This document shows positions 25,677 to 33,508 of a stretch of DNA of 64,000 bases, in pieces (position 1 is the stretch's first letter; the number at the start of each line of letters is the position of its first letter). A model generated the notes under the pieces. That model searched no databases, was not told the origin of the DNA, and worked only from the letters and a program-made list of their open reading frames with translations. The stretch is from Acidimicrobiia bacterium UBA5794 (GTDB lineage Bacteria; Actinomycetota; Acidimicrobiia; Spongiisociales; UBA5794): contig DIDS01000010.1 of the NCBI GenBank assembly GCA_002418265.1, forward strand, positions 192,882 through 256,881, given 5' to 3'. The translations under genes and the position numbers were made by a program.

Positions 25677-26981
25677 ATGGCTGACCTATCAGTGAACATC
25701 TGCGGCATCGAGTCGCCAAACCCGTTTTGGCTTGCATCGGCCCCTCCGACGAACACCGGCGATCAGATCGCCCGCGCCTTTGATGCAGGATGGGGTGGGG
25801 CGGTATGGAAGACGCTCGGCGAGCCGATCGAGAACGTCTACAGCCGCTACTCGTCCGTTGACATCAACGGCTCACGCATGATGGGTTTCAGCAACATTGA
25901 GCTCATCACCGACCGTTCACTTGAACTCAATCTCATCGAGATCGAGGAGGTCAAGCGCCGCTATCCCGACAACGCCGTGATCGTGAGTCTCATGGTCGAA
26001 TCGGATCCCGATGCGTGGGACACGATCATCAAACAGGTCGAACAGGCAGGCGCCGACGGGATCGAACTCAACTTTGGATGCCCTCACGGCATGTCAGAAC
26101 GAGGCATGGGAGCCGCCGTCGGGCAGGTACCCGAATATACGTGTGACATCACGACATGGGCCAAGTCGTCCGCCACGACGCCCGTGTTCGTCAAGTTGAC
26201 ACCGAACATCACCGACATCCGCTACGCGGCAAGGGCTGCCAAGAATGGTGGTGCCGACGCAGTGTCGCTGATCAACACCATCAACTCCATCACCGGAGTC
26301 GATTTGGATTCGTTCACGCCTCGTCCCGTTGTGGGCGACATGTCGAGCCATGGGGGATACTGCGGCCCAGCGGTCAAGCCGATCGCACTCAACATGGTGG
26401 CTTCGATCGCAGCGGACCCTCAGACGGCCGACCTTCCGATCTCGGGTATTGGGGGTATCGGAACATGGCAGGACGCTGCCGAATACATCCTGCTTGGTGC
26501 CACAACCATTCAGGTCTGCACCGCCGTCATGCACTACGGCTACCGGATCGTCGAGAGCATGCACGAGGGCCTTTCGAACTACCTCGACGGGAAGGGCTTG
26601 TCGAGCGTCGAGGAGTTGCGTGGCAAGTCGCTCGAACGTGTCACGACGTGGGAGAACCTCGACATCAACTATGTCCACAAGGCGGAAATCAACCAGGAGA
26701 CGTGCATCGGCTGTGCGTTGTGCTACATCGCCTGCGAGGACGGTGCCCATCAGGCAATCGGAGTGAAGGCGACCGAGGACGGCAAGAGCGAGGTCTGGAT
26801 CAAGTGGGACGACTGTGTCGGCTGCAACCTGTGCAGCCTTGTATGCCCCGTCAAGGACTGCATCACGATGGTCCCCCAAGATGTGGGTGCCACATCGATG
26901 ACCTGGGTCGAGTATTCAAGTGACAACCCCCCCGGAGAGCTCTACCCACGCCCCAAGCACGGCCTAACAATCAGCAGCTGA
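25677..26981 (+). CDS. preA: Dihydropyrimidine dehydrogenase catalytic subunit PreA
   Basis: PreA is the FMN-containing catalytic subunit. The 434-residue protein has a DHOD-like barrel (about 1-310) with SPNPFWLASAPPT at the start. The active-site loop NFGCPHGMSERGMGAAVGQ contains the expected catalytic Cys, and the FMN phosphate site is near GIGGIGTWQDAAEYILLGA. The C-terminus carries two 4Fe-4S clusters, CIGCALCYIAC and CVGCNLCSLVCPV, that relay electrons from PreT. It is the last gene of the operon. Downstream of the stop lies one copy of the 56-bp element, which belongs to the convergent pilin-like gene by orientation. Confidence 0.95.
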   Translation: MADLSVNICGIESPNPFWLASAPPTNTGDQIARAFDAGWGGAVWKTLGEPIENVYSRYSSVDINGSRMMGFSNIELITDRSLELNLIEIEEVKRRYPDNAVIVSLMVESDPDAWDTIIKQVEQAGADGIELNFGCPHGMSERGMGAAVGQVPEYTCDITTWAKSSATTPVFVKLTPNITDIRYAARAAKNGGADAVSLINTINSITGVDLDSFTPRPVVGDMSSHGGYCGPAVKPIALNMVASIAADPQTADLPISGIGGIGTWQDAAEYILLGATTIQVCTAVMHYGYRIVESMHEGLSNYLDGKGLSSVEELRGKSLERVTTWENLDINYVHKAEINQETCIGCALCYIACEDGAHQAIGVKATEDGKSEVWIKWDDCVGCNLCSLVCPVKDCITMVPQDVGATSMTWVEYSSDNPPGELYPRPKHGLTISS

Positions 26982-27037
26982 TTCGCGTACCCAGGGTATG
27001 AGCCAACCCTGACGGTCGGTCACAGCCCAAAAATCGC
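26982..27037 (-). repeat. 56-bp gene-end element, copy B
   Basis: It shares the first 17 bases (TTCGCGTACCCAGGGTA) exactly with copy A and aligns without gaps to the end (GCCCAAAAATCG). It lies 17 bases beyond the stop of the minus-strand pilin-like gene and abuts the preA stop. In this copy, AGGGT and ACCCT form a 5-bp stem with an 8-base loop; copies A and C keep the GGT/ACC core. Confidence 0.7.
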
Positions 27038-27053
27038 GCGGTTGCGATAGCGC

Positions 27054-27746
27054 CTACTTGGGCACCTCGACAACTACGACCGGTTCACTCGTTTCGTAGG
27101 TCACGTCGTCACCGTTGCTGTTCTCTGTCTCGATGGAAACGACTCGGAACTCGACCGACACGATCTGCTTCCAGGACTGGTCGGATTCCTTGTACTTGCG
27201 CTGGACTGTGAGAGACTGGTCGTCATCGTCGTCGTCGATCTTCAGCTTCTTTTGCTCCGTGGACGTTGTGCCGTCCGCAGCCGTGCTGACGATCTCGATC
27301 GTCAGCTTGACGTCCTCATCCCAGGTTGTGCCGAAGACGGCAATCGCATACCAATGGTTGTTGTTTTTCCACTCGGATGAACCGCTTGCCTCAATGACGG
27401 GTGGCTCATCCTCCGGCACAGTCGTGGTAGTGGTAGTGGTAGTGGTCGTCGGGGGCAGTGTGGTGGTGGTCGTGGTCGTCGGAGGCAGTGTGGTGGTGGT
27501 AGTGGTCGTTGAGGTGGTGGTCGTGCCGTCGTCACCGGGTCCATCGTCGGTCTCGACCCACTGCGTGGCACTGGTAGAGATGCCAGCCGCCATGGTTTCG
27601 ATCTCTGAAGTGACAGCGTTCCCTGCCATCGTTATCGACCCGATGGATGCCACAGCGAAGAGCGCCGCAAGGAGCGCGTACTCAACCATCGTCGTACCTG
27701 CCTCCCCTCGAGGTGCGGCAAACCACGTTCGTTTCTTGATAGCCAT
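27054..27746 (-). CDS. Flp-type pilin-like protein with Thr-rich stalk and C-terminal domain
   Basis: The N-terminus matches the type IVb (Flp) prepilin pattern: a basic leader MAIKKRTWFAAPRG, processing-site context GEAGTTMVEYALLAALF with Glu at the fifth position after the Gly, and a hydrophobic helix. Typical Flp pilins end after 50-70 residues. Here a Thr-rich, Pro-punctuated linker follows (two TTTTTTTLPP units, about residues 75-111). Then comes a roughly 115-residue C-terminal domain of beta-strand character (EWKNNNHWYAIAVFG, IETENSNGDDV) that I do not recognise. It is probably a minor pilin or pseudopilin displaying an exposed domain. No tad assembly genes are in view. A palindromic operator lies 54 bases upstream. 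Confidence 0.75.
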   Translation of the reverse strand: MAIKKRTWFAAPRGEAGTTMVEYALLAALFAVASIGSITMAGNAVTSEIETMAAGISTSATQWVETDDGPGDDGTTTTSTTTTTTTLPPTTTTTTTLPPTTTTTTTTTTVPEDEPPVIEASGSSEWKNNNHWYAIAVFGTTWDEDVKLTIEIVSTAADGTTSTEQKKLKIDDDDDDQSLTVQRKYKESDQSWKQIVSVEFRVVSIETENSNGDDVTYETSEPVVVVEVPK

Positions 27747-27800
27747 GCCACTTTTTCGACCGATTTCGGGCGCTGCTGTAGAGCTATTGCTGTGAAACGA

Positions 27801-27814
27801 ACTGACTAGTCAGT
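27801..27814. promoter_or_regulatory. Perfect palindrome ACTGACTAGTCAGT
   Basis: This 14-bp perfect dyad lies 54 bases upstream of the pilin-like start. TGACTAGTCA cores of this kind are frequent TetR-family operators, so the pilin gene may be repressed by an unlinked regulator. No tetR-like gene is in the window, so the binding protein is unknown. Confidence 0.5.
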
Positions 27815-27840
27815 CAATCCTCGAGGACCAATCGCCGATG

Positions 27841-27896
27841 TCCGCGTACGCAGGGTTGGAACCCACCTTGGCGGTAGCTGGCAGCCCAAAGAACGG
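27841..27896 (-). repeat. 56-bp gene-end element, copy C
   Basis: This third copy aligns without gaps to copies A and B (CCGCGTACGCAGGGTT ... GGCAGCCCAAAGAACGG). It begins 27 bases beyond the stop of the minus-strand YbaK-family gene, the same relation seen for the other two. Here the internal hairpin is GCTG-G-CAGC, so the arms differ in sequence while pairing is kept. Confidence 0.65.
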
Positions 27897-27923
27897 CTGT
27901 GAGCCTGGTGCTCAGGTGTTGTT

Positions 27924-28421
27924 TCATGTGTCGAGGGCCCAAGCGAGCCCTTCCACGATGCGGACATGGGGCATGCGGGCGAATACCTCAGGGTCGACCT
28001 TGATCTTCATGTCGCGACTTCCGCCGCCGACAACCACCCATGGGTGTTTCATCACGGCGGTGTCGACAAAGACGGGAACCTCCGGTGGTAGCCCAAAGGG
28101 CGTGACGCCACCCATCATCATGCCGGTCACCTCGGCGGTGAGGTCCGGGGGAGCGAACGAGACCTTTTTGACGCCCATTTCTTGACGAGCAACGCCGTTG
28201 ACATCAAGTCGATGTGTCGCAAGCACCATGCAGACGGTATAGATGCCCTCAGGTCGTTTCGACGCAAGCATGATGGCGTTTGCCGAGCGTTCGAGCGGGA
28301 TGTCGTATGCCTCACAGAATTGCGCCGTGTCAGCGAGATCGGGATCGCAGTCCATTGTGTCGAAATTGGCAGTGAGGCCAACGAGGGCGTCGATCACGGA
28401 CTGCTTCGCGTCGACGTTCAT
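27924..28421 (-). CDS. YbaK/EbsC-family aminoacyl-tRNA deacylase
   Basis: This 165-residue protein has the YbaK/ProX-like fold that hydrolyses mischarged tRNAs such as Cys- or Ala-tRNAPro. Supporting features are ERSANAIMLASKRPEGIYTVCMVLATHRLDVNGVARQEMGVKKVSFAPP, with the conserved Lys in the KRPEG region, and MMGGVTPFGLPPEVPVFVDTAVM, the family GG(V/I)xP(F/I)G motif. It starts at an ATG overlapping the pfkA stop by 4 bases, so the two are translated together. Which tRNA it edits cannot be told. It ends just before copy C of the 56-bp element. Confidence 0.9.
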   Translation of the reverse strand: MNVDAKQSVIDALVGLTANFDTMDCDPDLADTAQFCEAYDIPLERSANAIMLASKRPEGIYTVCMVLATHRLDVNGVARQEMGVKKVSFAPPDLTAEVTGMMMGGVTPFGLPPEVPVFVDTAVMKHPWVVVGGGSRDMKIKVDPEVFARMPHVRIVEGLAWALDT

Positions 28422-29512
28422 GGACGATCACCCATGCACACGCCAAGAGCCCTGGCGGATTGCACCCACGGGTGATCGTGTGGAACGAGATGCACCTTGC
28501 CCGCAACATCTGCGATGGGAATCAGCTCGACCCCCTCGCCACGGGAAGCGACCATCACCCCGGTGCGGCCGGCGGCTACTGCTGCCGTTGCGGCCACCCC
28601 GAGTTTTGTGGCGACCACCCTGTCCATCGGTGAAGGAGCGCCGCCGCGCTGGACGTGCCCGAGGATGGTGACGCGGGCTTCAAGGCCCGTGCTCTTTTCG
28701 AGTTGGGCTGCAATTTCAACGGTTGTCTTGCGCTTCTTCAGCAACCGTTTCACCTGTTCGGGTGCATCATCGGAATCGGGTATCTCGTCGATCATCTCAG
28801 CGAGCTTTGCCGAGACTGCCCCTTCCGCGACAGCGACGATCGAGAAGGTTGAGCCGGCAGCTTGTCTCAGAGATATGGCTTCGGAGATCGCGTCGACCGA
28901 ATAAGGGATCTCGGGAATCACGATCACGTCCGCACCCCCACCAAGACCGGCACCCAACGTAAGCCAACCGACGTTGTGTCCCATGATTTCCACAACGATG
29001 ATCCGGTGGTGCGAGTGTGCAGTCGAGTGGAGCCTGTCGACAGCCTCCGTTGCAATCCCGAGGGCTGTATCGAAACCGAGCGTGGCGTCCGTTCCAACAA
29101 GGTCGGCATCAATTGTCTTGGGAAGCGTGATGATCGGAAGTCCCTTCTCCGAGAGGATGAGGGCGTTCTTGTGTGTGCCGCCACCCCCGAGACACACCAG
29201 GGCGTCAAGATTGTGATGGTTGAAGTTGTCGATCATCACGTCCGTCATGTCCAGGACCTTTTCACCGACCTTCATCCGATGCGGTTTGTCGCGACCCGTC
29301 CCCAGAATCGTGCCCCCCGTGGTGAGAATGCCCGAGAGCAGGTCGTTGTCGAGCCGCATGATGCGGTTCTGCATCAGCCCTCGGAATCCATCCTTGAAGC
29401 CGATGACATTCCAGCCATGCTGACGAATCGCTGATTTCCCGATCGCCCGAATAGCGGCGTTGAGTCCGGGGGAGTCTCCTCCCGCCGTGAGGATTCCAAT
29501 GCTTTTGGTCAC
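28418..29512 (-). CDS. pfkA: 6-phosphofructokinase, group III
   Basis: The start is GTG 29512 (MTKSIGILTAGGDSPGLNAAIRAIG), preceded by AAGGA at 5 bases; the open frame runs on for over 100 codons upstream without family similarity. The 364-residue length fits group III actinobacterial enzymes. Substrate motifs are PKTIDADLVGTDATLGFDTA and VVEIMGHNVGWLTLGAGLGGGAD. The residue that distinguishes ATP from PPi users is Gly in LGGGGTHKN (Asp in PPi enzymes), so ATP dependence is predicted. TIDAD replaces the usual TIDND. It phosphorylates fructose 6-phosphate in glycolysis. The ybaK-like gene follows with a 4-base overlap. Confidence 0.94.
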   Translation of the reverse strand: MTKSIGILTAGGDSPGLNAAIRAIGKSAIRQHGWNVIGFKDGFRGLMQNRIMRLDNDLLSGILTTGGTILGTGRDKPHRMKVGEKVLDMTDVMIDNFNHHNLDALVCLGGGGTHKNALILSEKGLPIITLPKTIDADLVGTDATLGFDTALGIATEAVDRLHSTAHSHHRIIVVEIMGHNVGWLTLGAGLGGGADVIVIPEIPYSVDAISEAISLRQAAGSTFSIVAVAEGAVSAKLAEMIDEIPDSDDAPEQVKRLLKKRKTTVEIAAQLEKSTGLEARVTILGHVQRGGAPSPMDRVVATKLGVAATAAVAAGRTGVMVASRGEGVELIPIADVAGKVHLVPHDHPWVQSARALGVCMGDRP

Positions 29513-29665
29513 AGATGTCCTTCGCCTTGTCAGCCACGACACACTACCGCGCTCGGCGGAGCGTGCTGCGGCGTGCGTTCTTGTGTGACTCCATGTTGCC
29601 GCGATGCATCCTCGTATCACGCGCCCCCTATCCTTGAGGTTTGGGACATCCTGAGGAGGGGATTC

Positions 29666-30217
29666 GTGAAGACTGCACTCGTGGTTCTTGACATGCTCAA
29701 CGACTTTGTTGACGGGACGCTTGCCAACGAAGCCGCAAAGCCAATTATTGGTCCGATCCAGCAGCTTGCCGAGGCTGCACGAAATCGTGATGACTGGGTT
29801 GTCGTATACGCCAATGACGCACACATGGCGAACGACTTCGAGTTCGCCGTGTTCGGGGAGCACGCCCTTGCCGGTTCGACGGGGGCCGAGGTCGTCGGGG
29901 AACTGACTCCTGTGGCGGGAGATTTCGTCGTTCCGAAGCGGTTCTACTCAGCCTTCACCGAGACAGATTTGGATGCAACGTGCCGCGTGCACAACATTGG
30001 AAAGTTCGTGGTGGTGGGCCAGCACACCAACTGTTGTTGTCGACATACCACCTATGACGCGTTTGCCAGGGGGATTGAAGTGGCGGTCGTCTCGGATGCC
30101 ACGTGCGTGTTCGCTCCGATGGTTGGCGACCGGTACGACGAGGTTCAAAGTGAGGCGTTGGAGTACCTTTCCACGTTCTACAATTCCCGCGTACTTGAGA
30201 CCAGCGAGCTTCTCTAG
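29666..30217 (+). CDS. Isochorismatase-like cysteine hydrolase
   Basis: The GTG at 29666 follows AGGAGGGG (29655-29662) and gives 183 residues (MKTALVVLDMLNDFVDG). The catalytic triad of the nicotinamidase/isochorismatase family is visible: Asp in VLDMLNDFVDG, Lys in VVPKRFYSAF and Cys in VVGQHTNCCCRHTTYDA, where three consecutive Cys occur. A cis-peptide before the nucleophile is typical. Substrates in this family are amides or ureido compounds (nicotinamide, N-carbamoylsarcosine, biuret). Nothing nearby fixes the substrate; a link to nitrogen metabolism is only a guess. It is flanked by a divergent pfkA and a convergent ABC operon, so it appears monocistronic. Confidence 0.9.
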   Translation: MKTALVVLDMLNDFVDGTLANEAAKPIIGPIQQLAEAARNRDDWVVVYANDAHMANDFEFAVFGEHALAGSTGAEVVGELTPVAGDFVVPKRFYSAFTETDLDATCRVHNIGKFVVVGQHTNCCCRHTTYDAFARGIEVAVVSDATCVFAPMVGDRYDEVQSEALEYLSTFYNSRVLETSELL

Positions 30218-30248
30218 CGCTACTCGGAGCCTGGTCTGGTGACGGGCA

Positions 30249-31028
30249 TTAGAGGATCTGACTGAGAAAGAGTTTGGTGCGGGCCTCGGTTGGTCGCTCG
30301 AAGAAGTGCTCGGGTGTGCCCACCTCGACGATCTCGCCGTCTGCCATGAAGATGACCCGGTCGGCCACCTCCTTTGCAAATCCCATCTCGTGGGTCACCA
30401 CGATCATGGTCATGCCGGACTCGGCCAGCTCCTGCATCGTGTCGAGCACCTCCTTGATCATCTCCGGATCGAGTGCCGAGGTCGGTTCATCGAAGAGCAT
30501 CACCTTGGGGTTCATGGCGAGTGAGCGGGCGATGGCCACACGCTGCTGCTGACCACCCGAGAGCTGACCGGGGTACTTGTATGCCTGTTCGGGGATCTGG
30601 ACTTTGGTCAGAAGCTCCATTGCCAGTTCTTCGGCCTCCTTCTTGGGGAGTTTGCGAACCTGCCGTGGTCCCAGCGTGACATTGTCGATTACGGTGAGAT
30701 GGGGGAAGAGGTTGAACTGCTGGAACACCATCCCGGTCTCCCTGCGAACCTCCTGGATGTTCTTGATGTCGTGGGACAGCTCGATTCCGTTGACGATGAT
30801 GCGACCCCGGTCGTGCACCTCAAGGCGGTTGATGCAGCGGATCATGGTGGACTTCCCCGAACCAGACGGTCCGATGACCACAACGACTTCCTGGAGTCCA
30901 ACACGAACGTTGATGTCCTTCAGCGCTTGGAAGTCCCCGAAGAACTTGTCCACGCTGATGAGCTCGATCATCGTCTCGCCCGTAACTCCCATCTGTGTTG
31001 CATCGGCAAAGGCACCCGTACTCGTCAT
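30249..31028 (-). CDS. Polar amino acid ABC importer ATPase (GlnQ/AapP-like)
   Basis: This 259-residue cytoplasmic ATPase has Walker A GPSGSGKSTMIRCINRLE, the family Q-loop MVFQQFNLFPHLTVIDNVTLGP, signature QLSGGQQQRVAIARSLAMNP and Walker B VMLFDEPTSALDPEM, all typical of polar amino acid importers. A 19-residue N-terminal extension precedes MIELISVDKFFG; an internal ATG near 30971 may be the true start. The annotated start overlaps the permease stop (ATGA). It is the last gene of a four-gene operon read leftward. Confidence 0.95.
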   Translation of the reverse strand: MTSTGAFADATQMGVTGETMIELISVDKFFGDFQALKDINVRVGLQEVVVVIGPSGSGKSTMIRCINRLEVHDRGRIIVNGIELSHDIKNIQEVRRETGMVFQQFNLFPHLTVIDNVTLGPRQVRKLPKKEAEELAMELLTKVQIPEQAYKYPGQLSGGQQQRVAIARSLAMNPKVMLFDEPTSALDPEMIKEVLDTMQELAESGMTMIVVTHEMGFAKEVADRVIFMADGEIVEVGTPEHFFERPTEARTKLFLSQIL

Positions 31029-32269
31029 CGCACACCCACTCCCAGCTTTCTTTCAAGCCGTCGACTCTCTCGTGACATGACATAGGAACCCGCCCAGAAG
31101 TAGAGGGCAACGAACGGCAGCACAACCGATTCGAGTCCCTGGGCGAAGAATTCCGGTTGTGCAGTTGAAACCTGTGCCGCCCTGAGCAGATCGAGGAGTC
31201 CGACGATGAAGACGAGCGTCGTGTCCTTGTACAGGCTGATGAACTGCCCCACCAACGCCGGGATCATGTTCCGGAGTGCCTGGGGCAACACGATGTAACG
31301 CGTCGTCTTCCACGGGCTCAGCCCGATCGACTGACCCGCCTCCACCTGACCCCTCGGTACCGATTGGAGCCCACCCCTCACGACCTCGGCGATGTATGCC
31401 GACTGGAACAGTGTGATTGCCACCAGCAACCTGAGGAACAGACTGAACTGCACGTCGCCGGGAATGACGAATCCAAGAGCGAAAGCACCGAAAAGGAGCA
31501 GCGTGATCATCGGCACACCGCGGAGGATCTCGATATAGGTCACGGACAGATACCGCACGACGGGCAGTGATGACCGACGCCCGAGTGCGAGCATGATACC
31601 GAGGGGGAACGCAAGGCTGATCCCGGCAATCGTGATCACGATGTTGACAAAGAAACCTTGCCAGAGATCCCAGCCGACACCTCCGTATCCGACAAGGACA
31701 AAATAGAACGCCGTTGTTCCGACGAGGGGGATCAGCCACGAACGGCGGATGATCCATGCAGGCAACCCTCCTCCGAGCCAGTACGCGGCAAGGCCGATGG
31801 CTGCCGCGGCGAGCGTCAGGAGGCTCGGAGTGATCGTTTGGGTGAAGCTGAGGGTGAAGACGACCAGAGCGCCGATCGGCCAGAAGCGTCGGACGATGTC
31901 CCACGGTGTTGACCGGTCGAATTCGAGCCCGGCGGTGGTCGCCTTCATCTGGGCAGTTCGCACGATTGCACGGGCAAAGAGACCCACCCCCGCTGTTGTG
32001 ACGAAGACACCCGCCCACAGCCGCCATAACTGTTCGGCCGGGAACCGTCCCGTCATGTAGAGTTTCAGGTTCACCCGGATGATCTCGGTGTCGATGCTCA
32101 CCAGATACCTGATCAATGCCACGATCACCGATGCGATGAGAACCCCGAAGATGACCGTCAAGAGGCTGTTGTACCAGGTCGAGAACAAATTCTGCTTCAT
32201 CCACACCGACGGTGAGACCGGCCGATGCAATGGTGCCTTCGGCGAGGGCGGGATAGTCGTGGTCGTCAT
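31025..32269 (-). CDS. Polar amino acid ABC permease (AapM/HisM-like)
   Basis: This 414-residue inner-membrane protein has extra N-terminal membrane segments, as in the glutamate/glutamine/arginine AapM type, followed by a canonical permease core. The EAA-type loop is VPRGQVEAGQSIGLSPWKTTRYIVLPQALRNMIPALVGQFISLYKDT, a hallmark of the His/Glu/Gln/Arg/opine family. Both ends overlap neighbours by 4 bases (ATGA). It forms a heterodimer with the product of 32266-33444. Confidence 0.93.
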   Translation of the reverse strand: MTTTTIPPSPKAPLHRPVSPSVWMKQNLFSTWYNSLLTVIFGVLIASVIVALIRYLVSIDTEIIRVNLKLYMTGRFPAEQLWRLWAGVFVTTAGVGLFARAIVRTAQMKATTAGLEFDRSTPWDIVRRFWPIGALVVFTLSFTQTITPSLLTLAAAAIGLAAYWLGGGLPAWIIRRSWLIPLVGTTAFYFVLVGYGGVGWDLWQGFFVNIVITIAGISLAFPLGIMLALGRRSSLPVVRYLSVTYIEILRGVPMITLLLFGAFALGFVIPGDVQFSLFLRLLVAITLFQSAYIAEVVRGGLQSVPRGQVEAGQSIGLSPWKTTRYIVLPQALRNMIPALVGQFISLYKDTTLVFIVGLLDLLRAAQVSTAQPEFFAQGLESVVLPFVALYFWAGSYVMSRESRRLERKLGVGVR

Positions 32270-33444
32270 CGGTTGGTCACCAATTGGAGTCGTCGGTTGA
32301 TCACGTTGGCGATCAACGAGATTGTCAGGGTGAACAGGAGGTAGGCCCCCATGAGCAGGAGGATCAACTGCGGGGCAGGGAAACCGTTGCCGATGAGCTG
32401 GAACGTCACGAGCGTGATCTCAGCAAAACCGATGGCGATGGCCAGCGACGTGTTCTTGGTGAAGTTGAGGTACTGATTGATCATCGGGGGCAAAGCGAAC
32501 CGGAACGCCTGCGGGAGGATCACGAACCTCAGCCGTTGGAAGCCGGTGAGAGCTATTGCGTTGGCGGCTTCGGTTTGACCACGTGGCACGGCAAGGATCG
32601 AGCCACGGATGATCTCGGCGACGTGGCTGGCTGTATAGATGACGAGAGCGGCCAGTACGGCAAAGTATGAGCCGAGACCGCCAAAGCCTCCGGTGATGAC
32701 ACGGCCCTCAAGCACAGGGAGGGAGAACGCGACGGGGCGTCCAGTGACGACATAACCCACGAGGACGATGGCCGCGAACACCCCGAGACCCCAGAGCATC
32801 CGATGGTGGTGTTCTCCCGTTTGGTCGGAGTAGCGCGTCCGCCACCGTCCGACGATCACCGCCGCCACCAACGCCAGTATCACGATGATGAGGAGGATTC
32901 CCGCACCGGGAGAGGAGGTGAAACCGGGTCCAACGATCTTGAGATTGCTGATCACGAACCAGTCGAGCGGGGTCGCAGGATCGTTCGGAGCAGGCAGTGG
33001 GAGAATCACAACGTTGAATACGAACAGGATGATCAGTAGCGGGGGAATGTTGCGAATGGTCTCCACATATACGGCTGCTGCTTTTGCCACGAGCCAGTTC
33101 GTCGAGAGTCTGGCGACACCGATCAGGGTGCCGAGGATGGTTACCAGTGGAATTCCCACGATGGTGAGGGCAAAGGTATTCTTCATCCCGGCAATGAGGG
33201 CAGCCCACACCGGTGACGATGGTTTGAAGCTGCTGTCGGCGATCGTCACCCCGGTTGGCTGGTTGAGGAAATCAAAACCTGTTGGGAGGTTCTTGGCGAT
33301 CAGCTCATCGCGCAGGTTCGTGCCGAGTATCCAGATGGCGCCGAAAACCACCACGACAGCCATGACCTGTAGCGCTACGCGAATGACGCGTACGTTGCGC
33401 CAGAGGGGGGAACGTGTCCCGGTGGAGATCTCGGTCCCAGTCAC
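32266..33444 (-). CDS. Polar amino acid ABC permease (AapQ/HisQ-like)
   Basis: This 392-residue membrane protein starts at GTG 33444, preceded by GGGAG. The long periplasmic/cytoplasmic N-terminal part (ADSSFKPSSPVWAALIAGMKNTFALT) and the EAA loop VPRGQTEAANAIALTGFQRLRFVILPQAFRFALPPMINQYLNFTKNTSLA place it in the AapQ class. It couples to the AapM-like subunit by a 4-base overlap. Between this gene and the binding-protein gene lies a strong hairpin (33464-33494) that may lower permease expression relative to the binding protein. Confidence 0.93.
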   Translation of the reverse strand: MTGTEISTGTRSPLWRNVRVIRVALQVMAVVVVFGAIWILGTNLRDELIAKNLPTGFDFLNQPTGVTIADSSFKPSSPVWAALIAGMKNTFALTIVGIPLVTILGTLIGVARLSTNWLVAKAAAVYVETIRNIPPLLIILFVFNVVILPLPAPNDPATPLDWFVISNLKIVGPGFTSSPGAGILLIIVILALVAAVIVGRWRTRYSDQTGEHHHRMLWGLGVFAAIVLVGYVVTGRPVAFSLPVLEGRVITGGFGGLGSYFAVLAALVIYTASHVAEIIRGSILAVPRGQTEAANAIALTGFQRLRFVILPQAFRFALPPMINQYLNFTKNTSLAIAIGFAEITLVTFQLIGNGFPAPQLILLLMGAYLLFTLTISLIANVINRRLQLVTNR

Positions 33445-33463
33445 TTAGGGCTCCCTTGATCGA

Positions 33464-33494
33464 GAAGGGGCGGATCCAGCGGATCCGCCCCTTC
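33464..33494 (-). terminator. 14-bp perfect hairpin inside the Aap operon
   Basis: GAAGGGGCGGATCC, loop AGC, and GGATCCGCCCCTTC form a perfect stem between the binding-protein stop and the permease start. No T-run follows in either direction. It probably acts as a partial terminator or as a 3' mRNA stabiliser, so that the binding protein is made in excess of the membrane subunits, as in other importer operons. Confidence 0.7.
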
Positions 33495-33508
33495 CATATC
33501 AATGTTGT

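Noticed and set aside
27115..27795. Valine-rich plus-strand frame of 226 residues
   Set aside because: It is the antisense reading of the Thr-rich linker of the pilin-like gene, whose minus-strand frame has a clear prepilin N-terminus.
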